64,000 nt of DNA, taken from contig CM082591.2 of the NCBI GenBank assembly GCA_040954595.2, forward strand, positions 3,038,001 through 3,102,000, given 5' to 3'. Below, in pieces: positions 35,959 to 45,809 of the stretch. How positions within the stretch are numbered: position 1 is the first letter of the stretch; the number at the start of each line of letters is the position of its first letter. The notes beneath the pieces are model-generated. The model was given only the letters and a program-made list of their open reading frames with translations. It was not told where the DNA came from and ran no database searches. The DNA comes from Balanoglossus misakiensis. Its lineage: Eukaryota > Hemichordata. The translations under genes and the position numbers were made by a program.

Positions 35959-38900
35959 TTAATCATCTATTGGCTCAAATATGTAATCCGTTAAGTTTTG
36001 AAATTCAGGAATTTCCTCGTCATCTTGCACAGTTTCCTGTGACTCATCCATAAGAACTTCAATAAGTTCCTGTGGCATGAGTTCACCTTCTGACCATTTA
36101 AACTGCAGTCTTCCATCTACTATTTCCCAGCCATGTTCATGTGGTGGAGGCGTATTTGGGACAGCATTGTCTGCCTGATACCACACGAGAGCCTGGTAAT
36201 TTGCTCTGCGTATATGCATTCTTAGGGAATCTCTGCATGGCGGTAAAATGCTCATATCTACCCCATCATAACTAGATAACAAAGCATCTGATTTGGCACT
36301 GAAACGTTCCATAAATTTACCATATCGCACCATATTAATGTCACTTGTGGCATTGTTTCCATACATAAGACATGTAAAATGCTCAAGCCTTTCGAAAACA
36401 TGATCTTCAATTTCAAGTGTTGTGCCAAGCTTCCGGAAAACATCCATGAAATTTGGATATTTTCTGAGAGTCTTCAGAACAGTCAATTTTCCTTTCCTGA
36501 CAAACGCACTTGTGGTATCGCAACCACTAAATGCATGCAGCGCAGGGAGCACCAGGCACATATCTTGCCCAACATCTCGGATAACATTACGCATGTCTAT
36601 AAGGCGTCGCTTGTTGCCAACTCCCGTGTCAAACAAAACTCTCTGTTTAAGGCCCTGTGTAAAGGCCAAGAGAAGTATGAACACATCTGTGTCTGGGGAC
36701 CTTACAATTATTGTGTAATTCTCTGCTGAATTGGCCGCAATATACAAACAGTGAAGGATTATCCTCGTATCTGCCTCTTCTTGTGTTGAGTTCAACTCAT
36801 GAATTTCTGTTGTCATGGTTTCTTTACCATCCTCGCTTGTTAAACTGAAACACCTCTCCTCGCATACAAATATCACCTTCCTACCGAGAAGCTTTGGTGC
36901 ATATGTATTACTTTTCCATTGATCTAGTAGAAATTGGACAAGTTGCTGCTTGTTTTTGTCATTTGACATGAATGACTTCCAGTTTCTAGGGACTTTAGTA
37001 AGGGCTCCTTTGATTAAATGTGGTTGTGAGGAACCCCTCCTTTCTCTCTCGATCCCCTTTATTGACATGGTAAGATAGGAATCTGTCACAAAGTCAACCC
37101 TCTGCGCTTTTGGGAGCTGATCAAATACATTTTCTGCAAGCTCTCCGAATGTATTTGGTAAAGCCATCTGTGCTTGTAAGAGAGCATTGCCATCAACAAT
37201 GTAGCTTGTGTTTCCTGTGGGCCTTGTAGTAATGTTTAAATCTCCTTCTAATGCATGGAGTAGTTTTGACTTGTCTGTTTTAACAGGGGACCCATCTGAT
37301 GTAGCCAGAGCCCATGGCACAGGCCCCAGTGAGAAACTCAGTACTCTCTCCATACTAAGTTGATGCTCCAGCGCAAGAATGACAAGTTGACCGAAAACAT
37401 TTCTTTCAGCAGTTATTTCCTTGGATTTTTTGGCCAATCCTGTAACTTTTGCTGATTTGGCAAGATTAGCAAATGTTTTAAGATTTCTTCTTTTGATCGG
37501 TGCATTGAAACTCTTTGTTTTATCAACAAATCGTTCCTGAACAAATGATTCATACGCTTCTTTACCTATTGTGTTGGCCTGAAGTAGATCATGCTCTACA
37601 TCCTTTGGAGCAGGTGAACCAGATGATAGGCAGTACAGTACGTCTCTGTTATCAACGTCAAACGGGTTGATAAAGTTGGATATTGCCTGTACAATTTTGC
37701 GGACGTCCTCCTCACTTTTCGCAATCTGTGAGGGCCGCAAGTCTTTGTGTGTTAAAGAATCGTCGCTGTCAATATCAACCATCTCCATCGTCGCCTGGTG
37801 ATAGCTACCTCGAGCATGCCTTGTCATACACCATCTGTAGTATGCTGATTGGTTTCTACTGAAACCAACTATACCACTGTGAGATTTTGCATGGCGATTG
37901 ATTGTTTGCTCAATTGTAATGTCAACAGCATTTCTAGATGATGGAACCTCAGACCGATTGACACTAAACCCATATTGTTTCAATAGTTTCTCTGCTCCTG
38001 GGTGTGACTCCGATATGTTCAGAACTGTCAGTAAATACACTGTAGCATACCTAGCATAGTTTTGATGGTCGTAGCTAAAGAACAGACTGCACATATTTTG
38101 TAGCGATGCCAAATGAAGATCCAAGTTATTCTCTTTAGTTGCTCTTTGAAATTGTAGAATAAGCTCTACATTGTCCATATAGTTTAGCCAAAACTGAGCT
38201 GTTTTGCCTAAAATTCCTTGGCGAACTTTGTCTTTAAACTCATAATAGAGCGACATCAATTTCTTACAGCTTTCATCATTGAGAGCTTTAGACAGAGTTT
38301 CCTTGCACGGATTCTTGGCAAGATCACCTAGTATTTCGCTTGTCTTATCAGAAAACACATCCTCATGCCTCAACTCAAACACTTGAAGTAGTAAACGCTC
38401 CATTGCCTCTAGGATAAGCTTATGAACCCGTAAAGCTCTGTTGTAATGTTTACCTGTCATTACCTTTTCGATTGATCCACTGGCGCATACTCCTGATTCG
38501 ATAAGGATTTCCTCAAAACCACTACACCTTATACTCTTCCCAAGGGCGCCCATGTATGAACAAGTTAGATGAAAGCCACCTAATCTAACTATACAGTCTC
38601 CAAAAGCATTTGGATTCTGCCAAACAAGCGCATATGCCTTTTTGGCAACTGCTAAATCAAACGTCACAATAGTGAATGGTTGACCAACTTCCCTCGAAGC
38701 ATCTTGAGATGTTTTCAGAACTTCTTGAACTGTTGCATTCTCAGTGATTGGAGAAAAAATGGGAGGCATGTAATCAATAGTAGTGACATGATTGCCACCA
38801 GCATTATTTCCTGTGACAGACACCCATCCCGCCCATGAAGGGACTCTTTGAGTGGATTGTTTTAGTGAGGCTCTTGCAAGTATCCATAACATATCAGAAT

Positions 38901-40602
38901 TTTGAGCCGCTGCTATAACCTCAGTATTTTCTAGTTTGGCTGTTGTTATTGTTAGCTGAGGTTCCGACTTAGATTTCATAAAACATGGCTGTAACTCCTT
39001 TGGTCGTATTATGATAGATCTTTCTTTTGTTTTGGGGACACTGTCTGATACAACATCCATTGAACATGTACTACCGCTATGTGTTGACGTTTCTTGTAAA
39101 ATGATACCATGGGCAGTATGTGTTGTACCAGCACCAGAAGGTGTCTCCTCCCTCATATCAAAATTATCCCAACATAGATGTGTCACAACGTTACAGTCTG
39201 TCTTAACAGTTGGGGGAACAACCTTGTCTCTCGCATCAATACTTCTACACATAGTAGTCTCCAACTCAAGAAGGGTAGAATATGACGAACAATGACCAAA
39301 ACGATGGACCAGTGTTATAATTTCAGCACTTCCTGTAAGATGTCTCAAAGTCATGCCAAGTAATAAATGCTTTGGCATCATCCATTTTCCACTGGTGACA
39401 GCTGCACAAAGATCTTGACCAAAAGACTTAACAAGCCTATTTTGTTTGTTGCTTGAATCGCCAATTTTCTTGCCAGTAATTAAATGTGCAAGAAAAGTTT
39501 GAAGGTATGCTGGTGGGTCAATTGTGCCACTTTGTAAAAATGCTGATGATGGTGGCCATGGCATTTTTTCGGACTCCCTGAGAGAATTTTGGATTACTCT
39601 ACGCAAAAACAGGGCTGACTCTTCCAATCGCTTTGATTCTGAAGCAGCCATTTCAAAAGCTGTCTCAACAGCTTGGCCCTTTGGCAGTCCCGATGAAAAC
39701 ACAAGTTCACTTCTATAGTTAGGTTGCCAAAACTTAATCTGATTACCAAAGCGTTTAATCAGTTTATCTTTAAGTTTATATGTTTTGTAGTTTGCATTGT
39801 AGAATTGTGGGTTATTTTCAAGTATGTGAGACATATATCTTTCTCGAAGCATTGACAATCGTTCAACATTCAACCCAGTCACAATGTTTTCGAAGATGTA
39901 TTGACAGATGTAGTCCAAAGCTTCTTTGTGTGCATTTAGTGCATCAGTGAGTGCAATGTTGGATTCATCTCGATCAATGTCTCGTGTATAGGATTTTCTA
40001 CAAGATAAGTGGTAATGGGCTTCCCTGGCTACCAAATCTATTCCAACAACTTTACCAGTCATTCTCTCATCTTGCTTTCTCTCTACAGCTGCCTTTATTG
40101 ACTCTTCAGCTGTTTTAGTTTGGCATTTTACTAGTTTTATCTCTTTTCCTCGTATTTTCATACGATTCCTGTCACAAAAAAGACACTGATCTGGTGGAAG
40201 TAATAGACTTGAGGATTTCAGAGACGTTCTGCGCCTTTTGGGGCATGGTGCTTCTTCCTCAACATTTGCCGGATTCTTACGTTTCAGAAGTCGAGATATA
40301 TTTGTAAAATTGCTGTAACACCATCTGTGATAGCCATGCGAATGTGAAAGAAATTCGGGAACCATGGAACAAATGCTGTCTAATCTATCGCTCGCTCTTT
40401 CCTGAGATTGTCTTATTTTACAAACTTCTTGAATTTTTTTGAAGCTCCATTCAGACAGTGGTCTTATTTTCTTGTCGGACTTATTTTGTGTGAAATGCAC
40501 TATGCATACCAAACTGCGAGTTTGTTTAGTCGATTTGGTTTTCTTACTCATATTTGGATTCAATTGCACAGGCATTTCATCTGCGTTTTTCTCTGTCGCC
40601 AT
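35959..40602 (-). CDS. Transposon protein with zinc-binding and XPG/PIN-like nuclease motifs
   Basis: One uninterrupted frame encodes 1547 residues from the preferred Met (MATEKN, good start context); the frame itself opens seven codons earlier at 40623. Numbering from 40623: a Cys/His region lies at about residues 97-150 (HRWCYSNF, CLFCDR), with a second pair further on (HYHLSCRKSY) and a basic KRRRTSLK nuclear-localisation-like segment near 129. The C-terminal third has acidic motifs typical of XPG/FEN/PIN-type nucleases: VDGNALL near 1141, EADTR near 1282, SPDTDV near 1308 and GCDTTSAF near 1364. The large middle is unassigned. Proteins with the GCDTTSAF signature are common and repetitive in marine invertebrate genomes. 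It is probably the transposase of the surrounding element. No DDE motif was identified with confidence. Confidence 0.75.
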   Translation of the reverse strand: MATEKNADEMPVQLNPNMSKKTKSTKQTRSLVCIVHFTQNKSDKKIRPLSEWSFKKIQEVCKIRQSQERASDRLDSICSMVPEFLSHSHGYHRWCYSNFTNISRLLKRKNPANVEEEAPCPKRRRTSLKSSSLLLPPDQCLFCDRNRMKIRGKEIKLVKCQTKTAEESIKAAVERKQDERMTGKVVGIDLVAREAHYHLSCRKSYTRDIDRDESNIALTDALNAHKEALDYICQYIFENIVTGLNVERLSMLRERYMSHILENNPQFYNANYKTYKLKDKLIKRFGNQIKFWQPNYRSELVFSSGLPKGQAVETAFEMAASESKRLEESALFLRRVIQNSLRESEKMPWPPSSAFLQSGTIDPPAYLQTFLAHLITGKKIGDSSNKQNRLVKSFGQDLCAAVTSGKWMMPKHLLLGMTLRHLTGSAEIITLVHRFGHCSSYSTLLELETTMCRSIDARDKVVPPTVKTDCNVVTHLCWDNFDMREETPSGAGTTHTAHGIILQETSTHSGSTCSMDVVSDSVPKTKERSIIIRPKELQPCFMKSKSEPQLTITTAKLENTEVIAAAQNSDMLWILARASLKQSTQRVPSWAGWVSVTGNNAGGNHVTTIDYMPPIFSPITENATVQEVLKTSQDASREVGQPFTIVTFDLAVAKKAYALVWQNPNAFGDCIVRLGGFHLTCSYMGALGKSIRCSGFEEILIESGVCASGSIEKVMTGKHYNRALRVHKLILEAMERLLLQVFELRHEDVFSDKTSEILGDLAKNPCKETLSKALNDESCKKLMSLYYEFKDKVRQGILGKTAQFWLNYMDNVELILQFQRATKENNLDLHLASLQNMCSLFFSYDHQNYARYATVYLLTVLNISESHPGAEKLLKQYGFSVNRSEVPSSRNAVDITIEQTINRHAKSHSGIVGFSRNQSAYYRWCMTRHARGSYHQATMEMVDIDSDDSLTHKDLRPSQIAKSEEDVRKIVQAISNFINPFDVDNRDVLYCLSSGSPAPKDVEHDLLQANTIGKEAYESFVQERFVDKTKSFNAPIKRRNLKTFANLAKSAKVTGLAKKSKEITAERNVFGQLVILALEHQLSMERVLSFSLGPVPWALATSDGSPVKTDKSKLLHALEGDLNITTRPTGNTSYIVDGNALLQAQMALPNTFGELAENVFDQLPKAQRVDFVTDSYLTMSIKGIERERRGSSQPHLIKGALTKVPRNWKSFMSNDKNKQQLVQFLLDQWKSNTYAPKLLGRKVIFVCEERCFSLTSEDGKETMTTEIHELNSTQEEADTRIILHCLYIAANSAENYTIIVRSPDTDVFILLLAFTQGLKQRVLFDTGVGNKRRLIDMRNVIRDVGQDMCLVLPALHAFSGCDTTSAFVRKGKLTVLKTLRKYPNFMDVFRKLGTTLEIEDHVFERLEHFTCLMYGNNATSDINMVRYGKFMERFSAKSDALLSSYDGVDMSILPPCRDSLRMHIRRANYQALVWYQADNAVPNTPPPHEHGWEIVDGRLQFKWSEGELMPQELIEVLMDESQETVQDDEEIPEFQNLTDYIFEPIDD

Positions 40603-40640
40603 TGTGTTACATATACCATGCATACAGTAAGAAGACGTAT

Positions 40641-40644
<4 letters not shown>

Positions 40645-40687
<43 letters not shown>
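40645..40687. repeat. (GT)n microsatellite inside the transposon
   Basis: About twenty-one GT units lie just upstream of the transposon ORF start. The length may vary between copies of the element. Confidence 0.95.
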
Positions 40688-40689
<2 letters not shown>

Positions 40690-41991
40690 TGTGCGTGCGT
40701 GCGTATGGATTTTAACCTGCTAGGACACAGAAATACTTCTCACTTTGCAATAAGAGAGATAATAATATGAAGGAAGACTTTTGCTACTAATATGCCTTGG
40801 AATAAGACAGACAGAATGGCACCCCTCGACTGTGACCAGCAATGCTGCACACTGTCACTACCTCGGTTGACTATGTCTAGACTGACGAAACGTGTGGTGA
40901 CCTTGGCTTTTTATAACCTAAGCCACGTGATACAAAGATCAACTGAGATTGGAAAAGACAAATATACGGGACCTTCTCATGCAGTCGACGTATCAATTGT
41001 AGGATGCACGCAGAGGCAACAATATTGTCACGAAATCTCGGAAAACACTGGGAATACTTTAAAGGTTCAACACCTAATAAAGCACTCTGGGGGAATTCCA
41101 ACAGAAATCTGCAGTGTGGTAACGTGAACGAGCTTCCGATGACCACTGTCACTGAAGCGTTCGACTTGTGCGTGGACAGAACACGCACTTGTAAAGCTGG
41201 GCTTGGGCGACAGAACACCCGTCCCGACTCAGACGGACCAAATAAGCAACAACACCGGAAAAAAAGCTACGTAAACCCACCGATCTAGCAATCCTTCCTC
41301 ACAGAGGCGTGCTAGGAATGCATAGAAATGGATTTGAACGTAAATAAACGCACAATAGCGGTAGCCAAGAGATTGGATCAGGAGCACACAAAGCGCAGTG
41401 TTACCAACAAGACGGCTAGCTCAGAAGTGACTCAGAAGGAGGGAAGAGTTGTCTATATGTGCACAGGACATGTGACCTGGTCTCCGCCCCTCAATGGGTG
41501 AGTGACATGCACGGGAACTCTGTACTGTACCTGAAAATCAGGGATATTGCCTATTTTTCTCAATCACCATCAAACCCCATGAGACCCTCCACACCATTGG
41601 GCTACCAAGCGCGCATGTAATGTCAGGTATTTCATTACAATATAAACACACAAAAAGTTTTGTAACGCGTATCTTTGTGCATTACTATATGTAGCACACG
41701 CAACATTTTGAAATTTTCGACCATGCTGTAGTTTGGCAAGGAGGATATACATTTTTATCCGTGGCATATATTACTGTTAACCAATTTACAGCATCCTCGA
41801 GGAAAATGCCTTCCTGTACATAAAAAAATAGCGAAAATTCTGCAAAAATAGCGAAATATTCGCTCTGACGCGATATTTTGAAGATGAACTTGACCTTTGA
41901 CCTTGTCGGTTATATAATTAATGGATAGCCCGTACCCTACTTTATAATACTGAATGTTTAAATTTTTTCTCTAGCTTTCTCAGAACCTGAA
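40688..41991. other. Internal non-coding part of the transposon
   Basis: This stretch lies between the ORF start and the high-identity right arm. The part from about 41760 on is a diverged continuation of the inverted repeat. The part from 40688 to about 41500 has only short open frames and presumably contains the promoter of the ORF. Confidence 0.5.
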
Positions 41992-42912
41992 ATATCTCAT
42001 TTGAACTGTATGAGTACTCTTGCTATTCCTACCATTCATTTTGTTGTCATTAAAACAGCAGGTTTTGCATATTAAGTATATGTAAACAGCAAAACAAATT
42101 AAAATCTTCGTAAATAATACACATCTCTATCTGGAGATCAAATTATAGCATTCTAGACCCAAACAATGTTTAGTAAACGCTTGCAAAAAAGTGTCATTTT
42201 GAACAAAAGTCCATAATGTCCGTTTTGTCACTTTGACCTTAAATTTCAGGATGACCTTGACCTTGAAGCCCAAAGTTCAAGTTAGCAATGAAAAGATCGC
42301 ACCCGACATTATAAGTTTGAGTGTTTAAATTTTATCTAAAGCTTAATTGGTAGCAAAGATATAGCAGGATTCTTATTTTTGTGATTTTCGCAAAATCTGC
42401 TATCCGTCGTTATGGTAACAGAATTTTAATATAACTTAATATCAAAGACGTGAATCAGCTTATTTTTCATAAACCTAATGTTCCATGCTACCTGATGACC
42501 AATTTACAGCCTCCTCGAGCAAACCGTTTTCCAGTAAATCGAAACTATGTATGATCGATGTGCAAAAAATAGCGAAATTTTTACTTTGACCCCGCGTTTT
42601 GAAGATGAACTTGACCTCTGACCTTGTCGGTCATGTAATCATTGGATAGCCCGTCCCCTACTTTATAAGACCCAATGTTTAATTTTTTTCTCTAGCTTTC
42701 TCAGATCCTGAAATATATCATTTTTTAACTGTATGAGTACCCCTAAAATTATGCTATCGTTACCATGACAACCGCTCCTCACGGCCACACCCACCATTAA
42801 TATGAGTGCAAACAACCTGATTCTGACAGCTGGATAAATAGGCTTTCCAAAAATATATGTCTGCAAAAATCCTCAGGGGGGGGGAGGGTTTCGGTCTCTG
42901 GCCCATGGACTA
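41992..42912 (-). repeat. Terminal inverted repeat, right arm
   Basis: Inverted partner of 34425-35345. Both arms keep the same 9-base C/G run about 30 bp from the end and the same TAGTCCATGG terminus. Confidence 0.95.
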
Positions 42913-43015
42913 TTGGGTGTCCCTCGTCATGAACTCGCGGAATGGCCATCACGGATGAAGCATGAAGCGTAGCCAGGACAATCAGCGTCATCCTCAACGA
43001 GTCAAGTGATTCCAT
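42913..43015 (-). pseudogene. Signal-peptide segment of the interrupted Ig receptor
   Basis: This encodes a start Met, a second Met at residue 9 (SLRMTLIVLATLHASSVMA) and a hydrophobic signal peptide with a likely cleavage near VMA. A short stretch ending at HP follows, where the transposon begins. Reading on into the element gives a stop after 72 codons in all. Joining this part (103 nt) to 34424-32770 with one TTG removed gives 1755 nt, an exact number of codons with no internal stop, so the two parts were one exon of a 584-residue receptor. The present allele probably yields no normal receptor unless the element is spliced out of the transcript. Confidence 0.8.
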
Positions 43016-43760
43016 GGCGGTGCTCGGCAGTGGTCAGATCTAGTAAGCAGCGATCGCTACGTGGGTATGACGCCGTGGAACCGAGACACCAGACCATGTC
43101 ACCACAATTTCAACTTTTCACAAAGAATTTTTACTGAACAGTCATGTTGAAATACGATTGGTAGACGAAGACAGAACACGTGACGTTAGGACACAAACAC
43201 AAAGGGAATACAATTCGATAAATAGGGTTCTGAGGGTTGCAGAAGAAAGAGTTTACTGCATCCAGGAAATGTGACTTCTCTTTTTTATTTATCGAGTGGA
43301 CGTAACTTTTGGATCGAACTAAAGCCACGGATATGAGAGATACGCGTGTAAAGTGCGATCAAAGAACTCCCATACATGGTCACAGCCAAGATAGCTGGGG
43401 GTTCAACTAGACAGCACAGGACTTAGGTAGTAAAACTAATGCCATTGGTACAATGCTGAAATAGCGTTTGAAATTCGCGTCCTTTATATTATAATATTGA
43501 TTTTGAGTATAAACTCAAAAGAGGAAATGAAACACATAGTCCAAATTCCATAGAAATTACAATACATGTACCTGTCATAAACCTTAACCACTATACATGG
43601 CAAATACTAGTAAATATGAAAATTAATTATCATGGCACACACATCAGCCTCGGAGACCCAGTTCAGTGTTTCGCTGTACAGCATATAATATCAGGCTGAC
43701 GGGCAGTTCTACAGGTGTCCATTTTAACCCCCCCCCCCCCAAGCACAACGGGAGTTTTCT
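43016..43760. other. Intergenic: Ig receptor 5' flank and PLA2 3' flank
   Basis: The receptor promoter should lie close to 43016-43200. A C-run occurs at 43730-43740. No gene-like frame was seen. Confidence 0.45.
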
Positions 43761-45205
43761 TCATTGTTGATTCGAGCATTTCTTTTTGTCCCAACGTTCA
43801 AACTGTTCGTTATATGTCGCCCGTTGTCTTGCCAGACACATCGCAAGATCCTTGTCGCATTCACATATCGTCGCCTTGCATTGGGCGAATCCGAGCAGTA
43901 TTGAGATGAACGAATACTCGCCAGCTGGCTCTGAAAGAAAAGGAATAATTGGAAGTATTACCATACAATTAACTGAAGACATTTTGACAATTCAGTTTTT
44001 ATAATCGCCTGTTGTTTTACAAATCGGTAGTAGCAATCAGTTGTGATGTTTTAATGTTCACTCACTGCATGTTATCTCGACATCAGGAGTCTCACAGTGG
44101 CGTGCAGTATAGTGGTAGACTGCTAAATACTTCTCCACGTTCAGACATGTCTTAGTGTCTCTCGAGTGGTCATAACATTGGTCATGTATTCGGCAGCATC
44201 TAATATTGATTGAATTGAAAGAATAATGGTGTTAGTTTGGAGCATGTATAGCACGTGCTAAAGGTATATGGTCACATGTATATCACGTGCTAAAGGTATA
44301 TGGTCACATGTAATTTACATATTCCCATGTATGGCCAAAATGGCGTATCTGAGTGATGTGTTCTAAAGAACATGTGGTGGCGTTCTTTTTTCGCGTGTGT
44401 CATTCATAAAATCTATTATTGAGTGAAGGTTGCTGGGGCAACGTGTTGTGTCTTCCTTTCCTTTCCTCCATCGGCACTTACTCGTCAGATGCGTCCACTG
44501 GGACGCCCTCACCGCCCGGCCCACAGTAACATCCATAGCCAATGTAGTGCAGTGATGGCCTTATCCCGTGCAGACCAGCCGTGCATTTCAGCAGCTTGGG
44601 TATTTGCAGAAGGTTTCGATCCTGTCGTTCGATTTTTTCCGCCAAGACTACAGGAAACAGAAAATGCAAGACTGAGCATGCATGACTGATGAGCTACACC
44701 AATTAGTGGTTTTACCCAATGTAATTTCTTTTTCTGTTTTAATATCTGAAGTAACCAATGTACTGTGCTGCCTTGGGCCGGCCACCTGTGTTGGTCTGAA
44801 CAGGTGTGGTCCGGTGCGTGACTTCTGAAATCACGCGACTGCCTTTGCCAACCACGAGAGCCAGACAATTCAAGATGGGTATTTATGGAAACAAAACGTG
44901 ATAATTTCAATGAGTTCTCAATTAGCCTTTGTCATGCAGCATACCTGTGAAATTACTGCGCGGGTCATGTTTAGTCATGTCGCATGATGGATTTGATATG
45001 ATCATCATCCACTGTCGTTCCATTGATTCAAAACACGTCTCCTATATGAGCATGCTTGAATAACTCTCAAAATCTCTCAAATATCGTCTACATTCATTAT
45101 CTTGATTCATATCAGCGCTCTCATTTTCTTCTGATAAGAATACTTACCCTGACTTCCTGTGAACAAGGCGATCAAAATCAGCAAACGACACGCCCAGTTC
45201 ACCAT
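43761..45205 (-). CDS. Secreted phospholipase A2
   Basis: Four exons on the minus strand: 45205-45148, 44647-44482, 44199-44066 and 43930-43761. All junctions are GT-AG with phases 1, 2 and 1, giving 175 residues. Residues 1-19 form a signal peptide. The calcium loop YGCYCGPGG is at 57-65. The active site CCRIHDQC is at 76-83, with the catalytic His80-Asp81 pair. A later CECDKDLAMC segment supplies the conserved C-terminal half-cystines and the second catalytic Asp. It is a small Cys-rich sPLA2 of the conventional (group I/II/V/X-like) fold that hydrolyses the sn-2 ester of phospholipids with calcium. The chain is somewhat longer than a typical mature enzyme of about 120-125 residues, because of a pro-like stretch after the signal and a short C-terminal tail. 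Likely roles are digestion or antibacterial defence. All catalytic residues are present. Confidence 0.92.
44246..44309. repeat. 32-bp tandem duplication in a PLA2 intron
   Basis: Two adjacent copies of a unit containing CACGTGCTAAAGGTATATGG. They differ at one base (TAGCACGTG against TATCACGTG). They lie in the intron between the second and third PLA2 exons. Confidence 0.9.
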
Positions 45206-45809
45206 CCAGGAGCAAACACTTATATTCCAGAGTCGTGTCATCACGATTACCGCAGAAACGTAGAAAAATCACCAACTCAACTCCACCGAACCGTCCACGT
45301 TCATATGCCTAAATGTAGTCGAGTCAAAAGACCACCTTTGCGTTCATATGCCATTGAACCACTGACTGTCATATGCAGTTGCTCGCAATGGGCATATGTT
45401 ATGTGACTGATATTCATTCACAATTTTCTATGAAACCAGTGAAAACAGTGGCATTGCGTCATTGAACATGTTAGGTCAACACCAAGTGGATGTTCAAAAT
45501 AGAAACAAACAAAGGGTTCTAGGGGAGAATCCATTTACACTAGGAGATAGGTGCCTTTAATCAGAATTTTTGGTAAGGCGTGATGCCTTTTTAGATGTAT
45601 GAAAAATTACATTAAATGACTCCAATGGTTAGACACAAATTGATACTATTATTGGAAATAAAAATATGCCTTTAAAATACTAAAATCATGGCAACAATGG
45701 TTTGGAACAATCAGTGGCAAAGTTTCATTCAAACCACAAGGAATGACGTTTGATCTCGTACTGCCTTGGTCATTTACATATAAGGCATCACGCTGGGAGA
45801 TAAGTAAGA
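45206..45809. other. Intergenic between PLA2 and PTCHD3-like 3
   Basis: About 600 bp that must contain the PLA2 promoter and the 3' UTR of patched-like copy 3. No gene-like frame. Confidence 0.45.

Larger units (their letters stand above)
34425..42912 (-). mobile_element. 8.49-kb TIR DNA transposon, Academ-like (tentative), inserted in the Ig receptor gene
   Basis: Both ends begin TAGTCCATGGGCCAGAGACC reading inward. Terminal inverted repeats of about 0.92 kb (34425-35345 and 41992-42912) differ at only a handful of bases. The trinucleotide TTG flanks both ends (34422-34424 and 42913-42915), consistent with a 3-bp target duplication. A TA dinucleotide at each end allows an alternative 2-bp reading, but only the TTG reading restores the host frame. 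The element carries one long intact minus-strand ORF with Cys/His motifs and nuclease-like acidic motifs. Large autonomous elements with an XPG-type nuclease and 3-4 bp duplications fit the Academ superfamily as I know it; the assignment is inference. Near-identical TIRs, intact ORF and clean duplication point to a recent, possibly still active insertion. Confidence 0.85.

Noticed and set aside
34425-42912. Reading the transposon ends as a 2-bp TA target duplication (Tc1/mariner-like)
   Set aside because: TA is present at both ends, but joining the flanks with a TA duplication shifts the host frame. The 3-bp TTG reading restores it exactly, and the ORF does not look like a mariner transposase.
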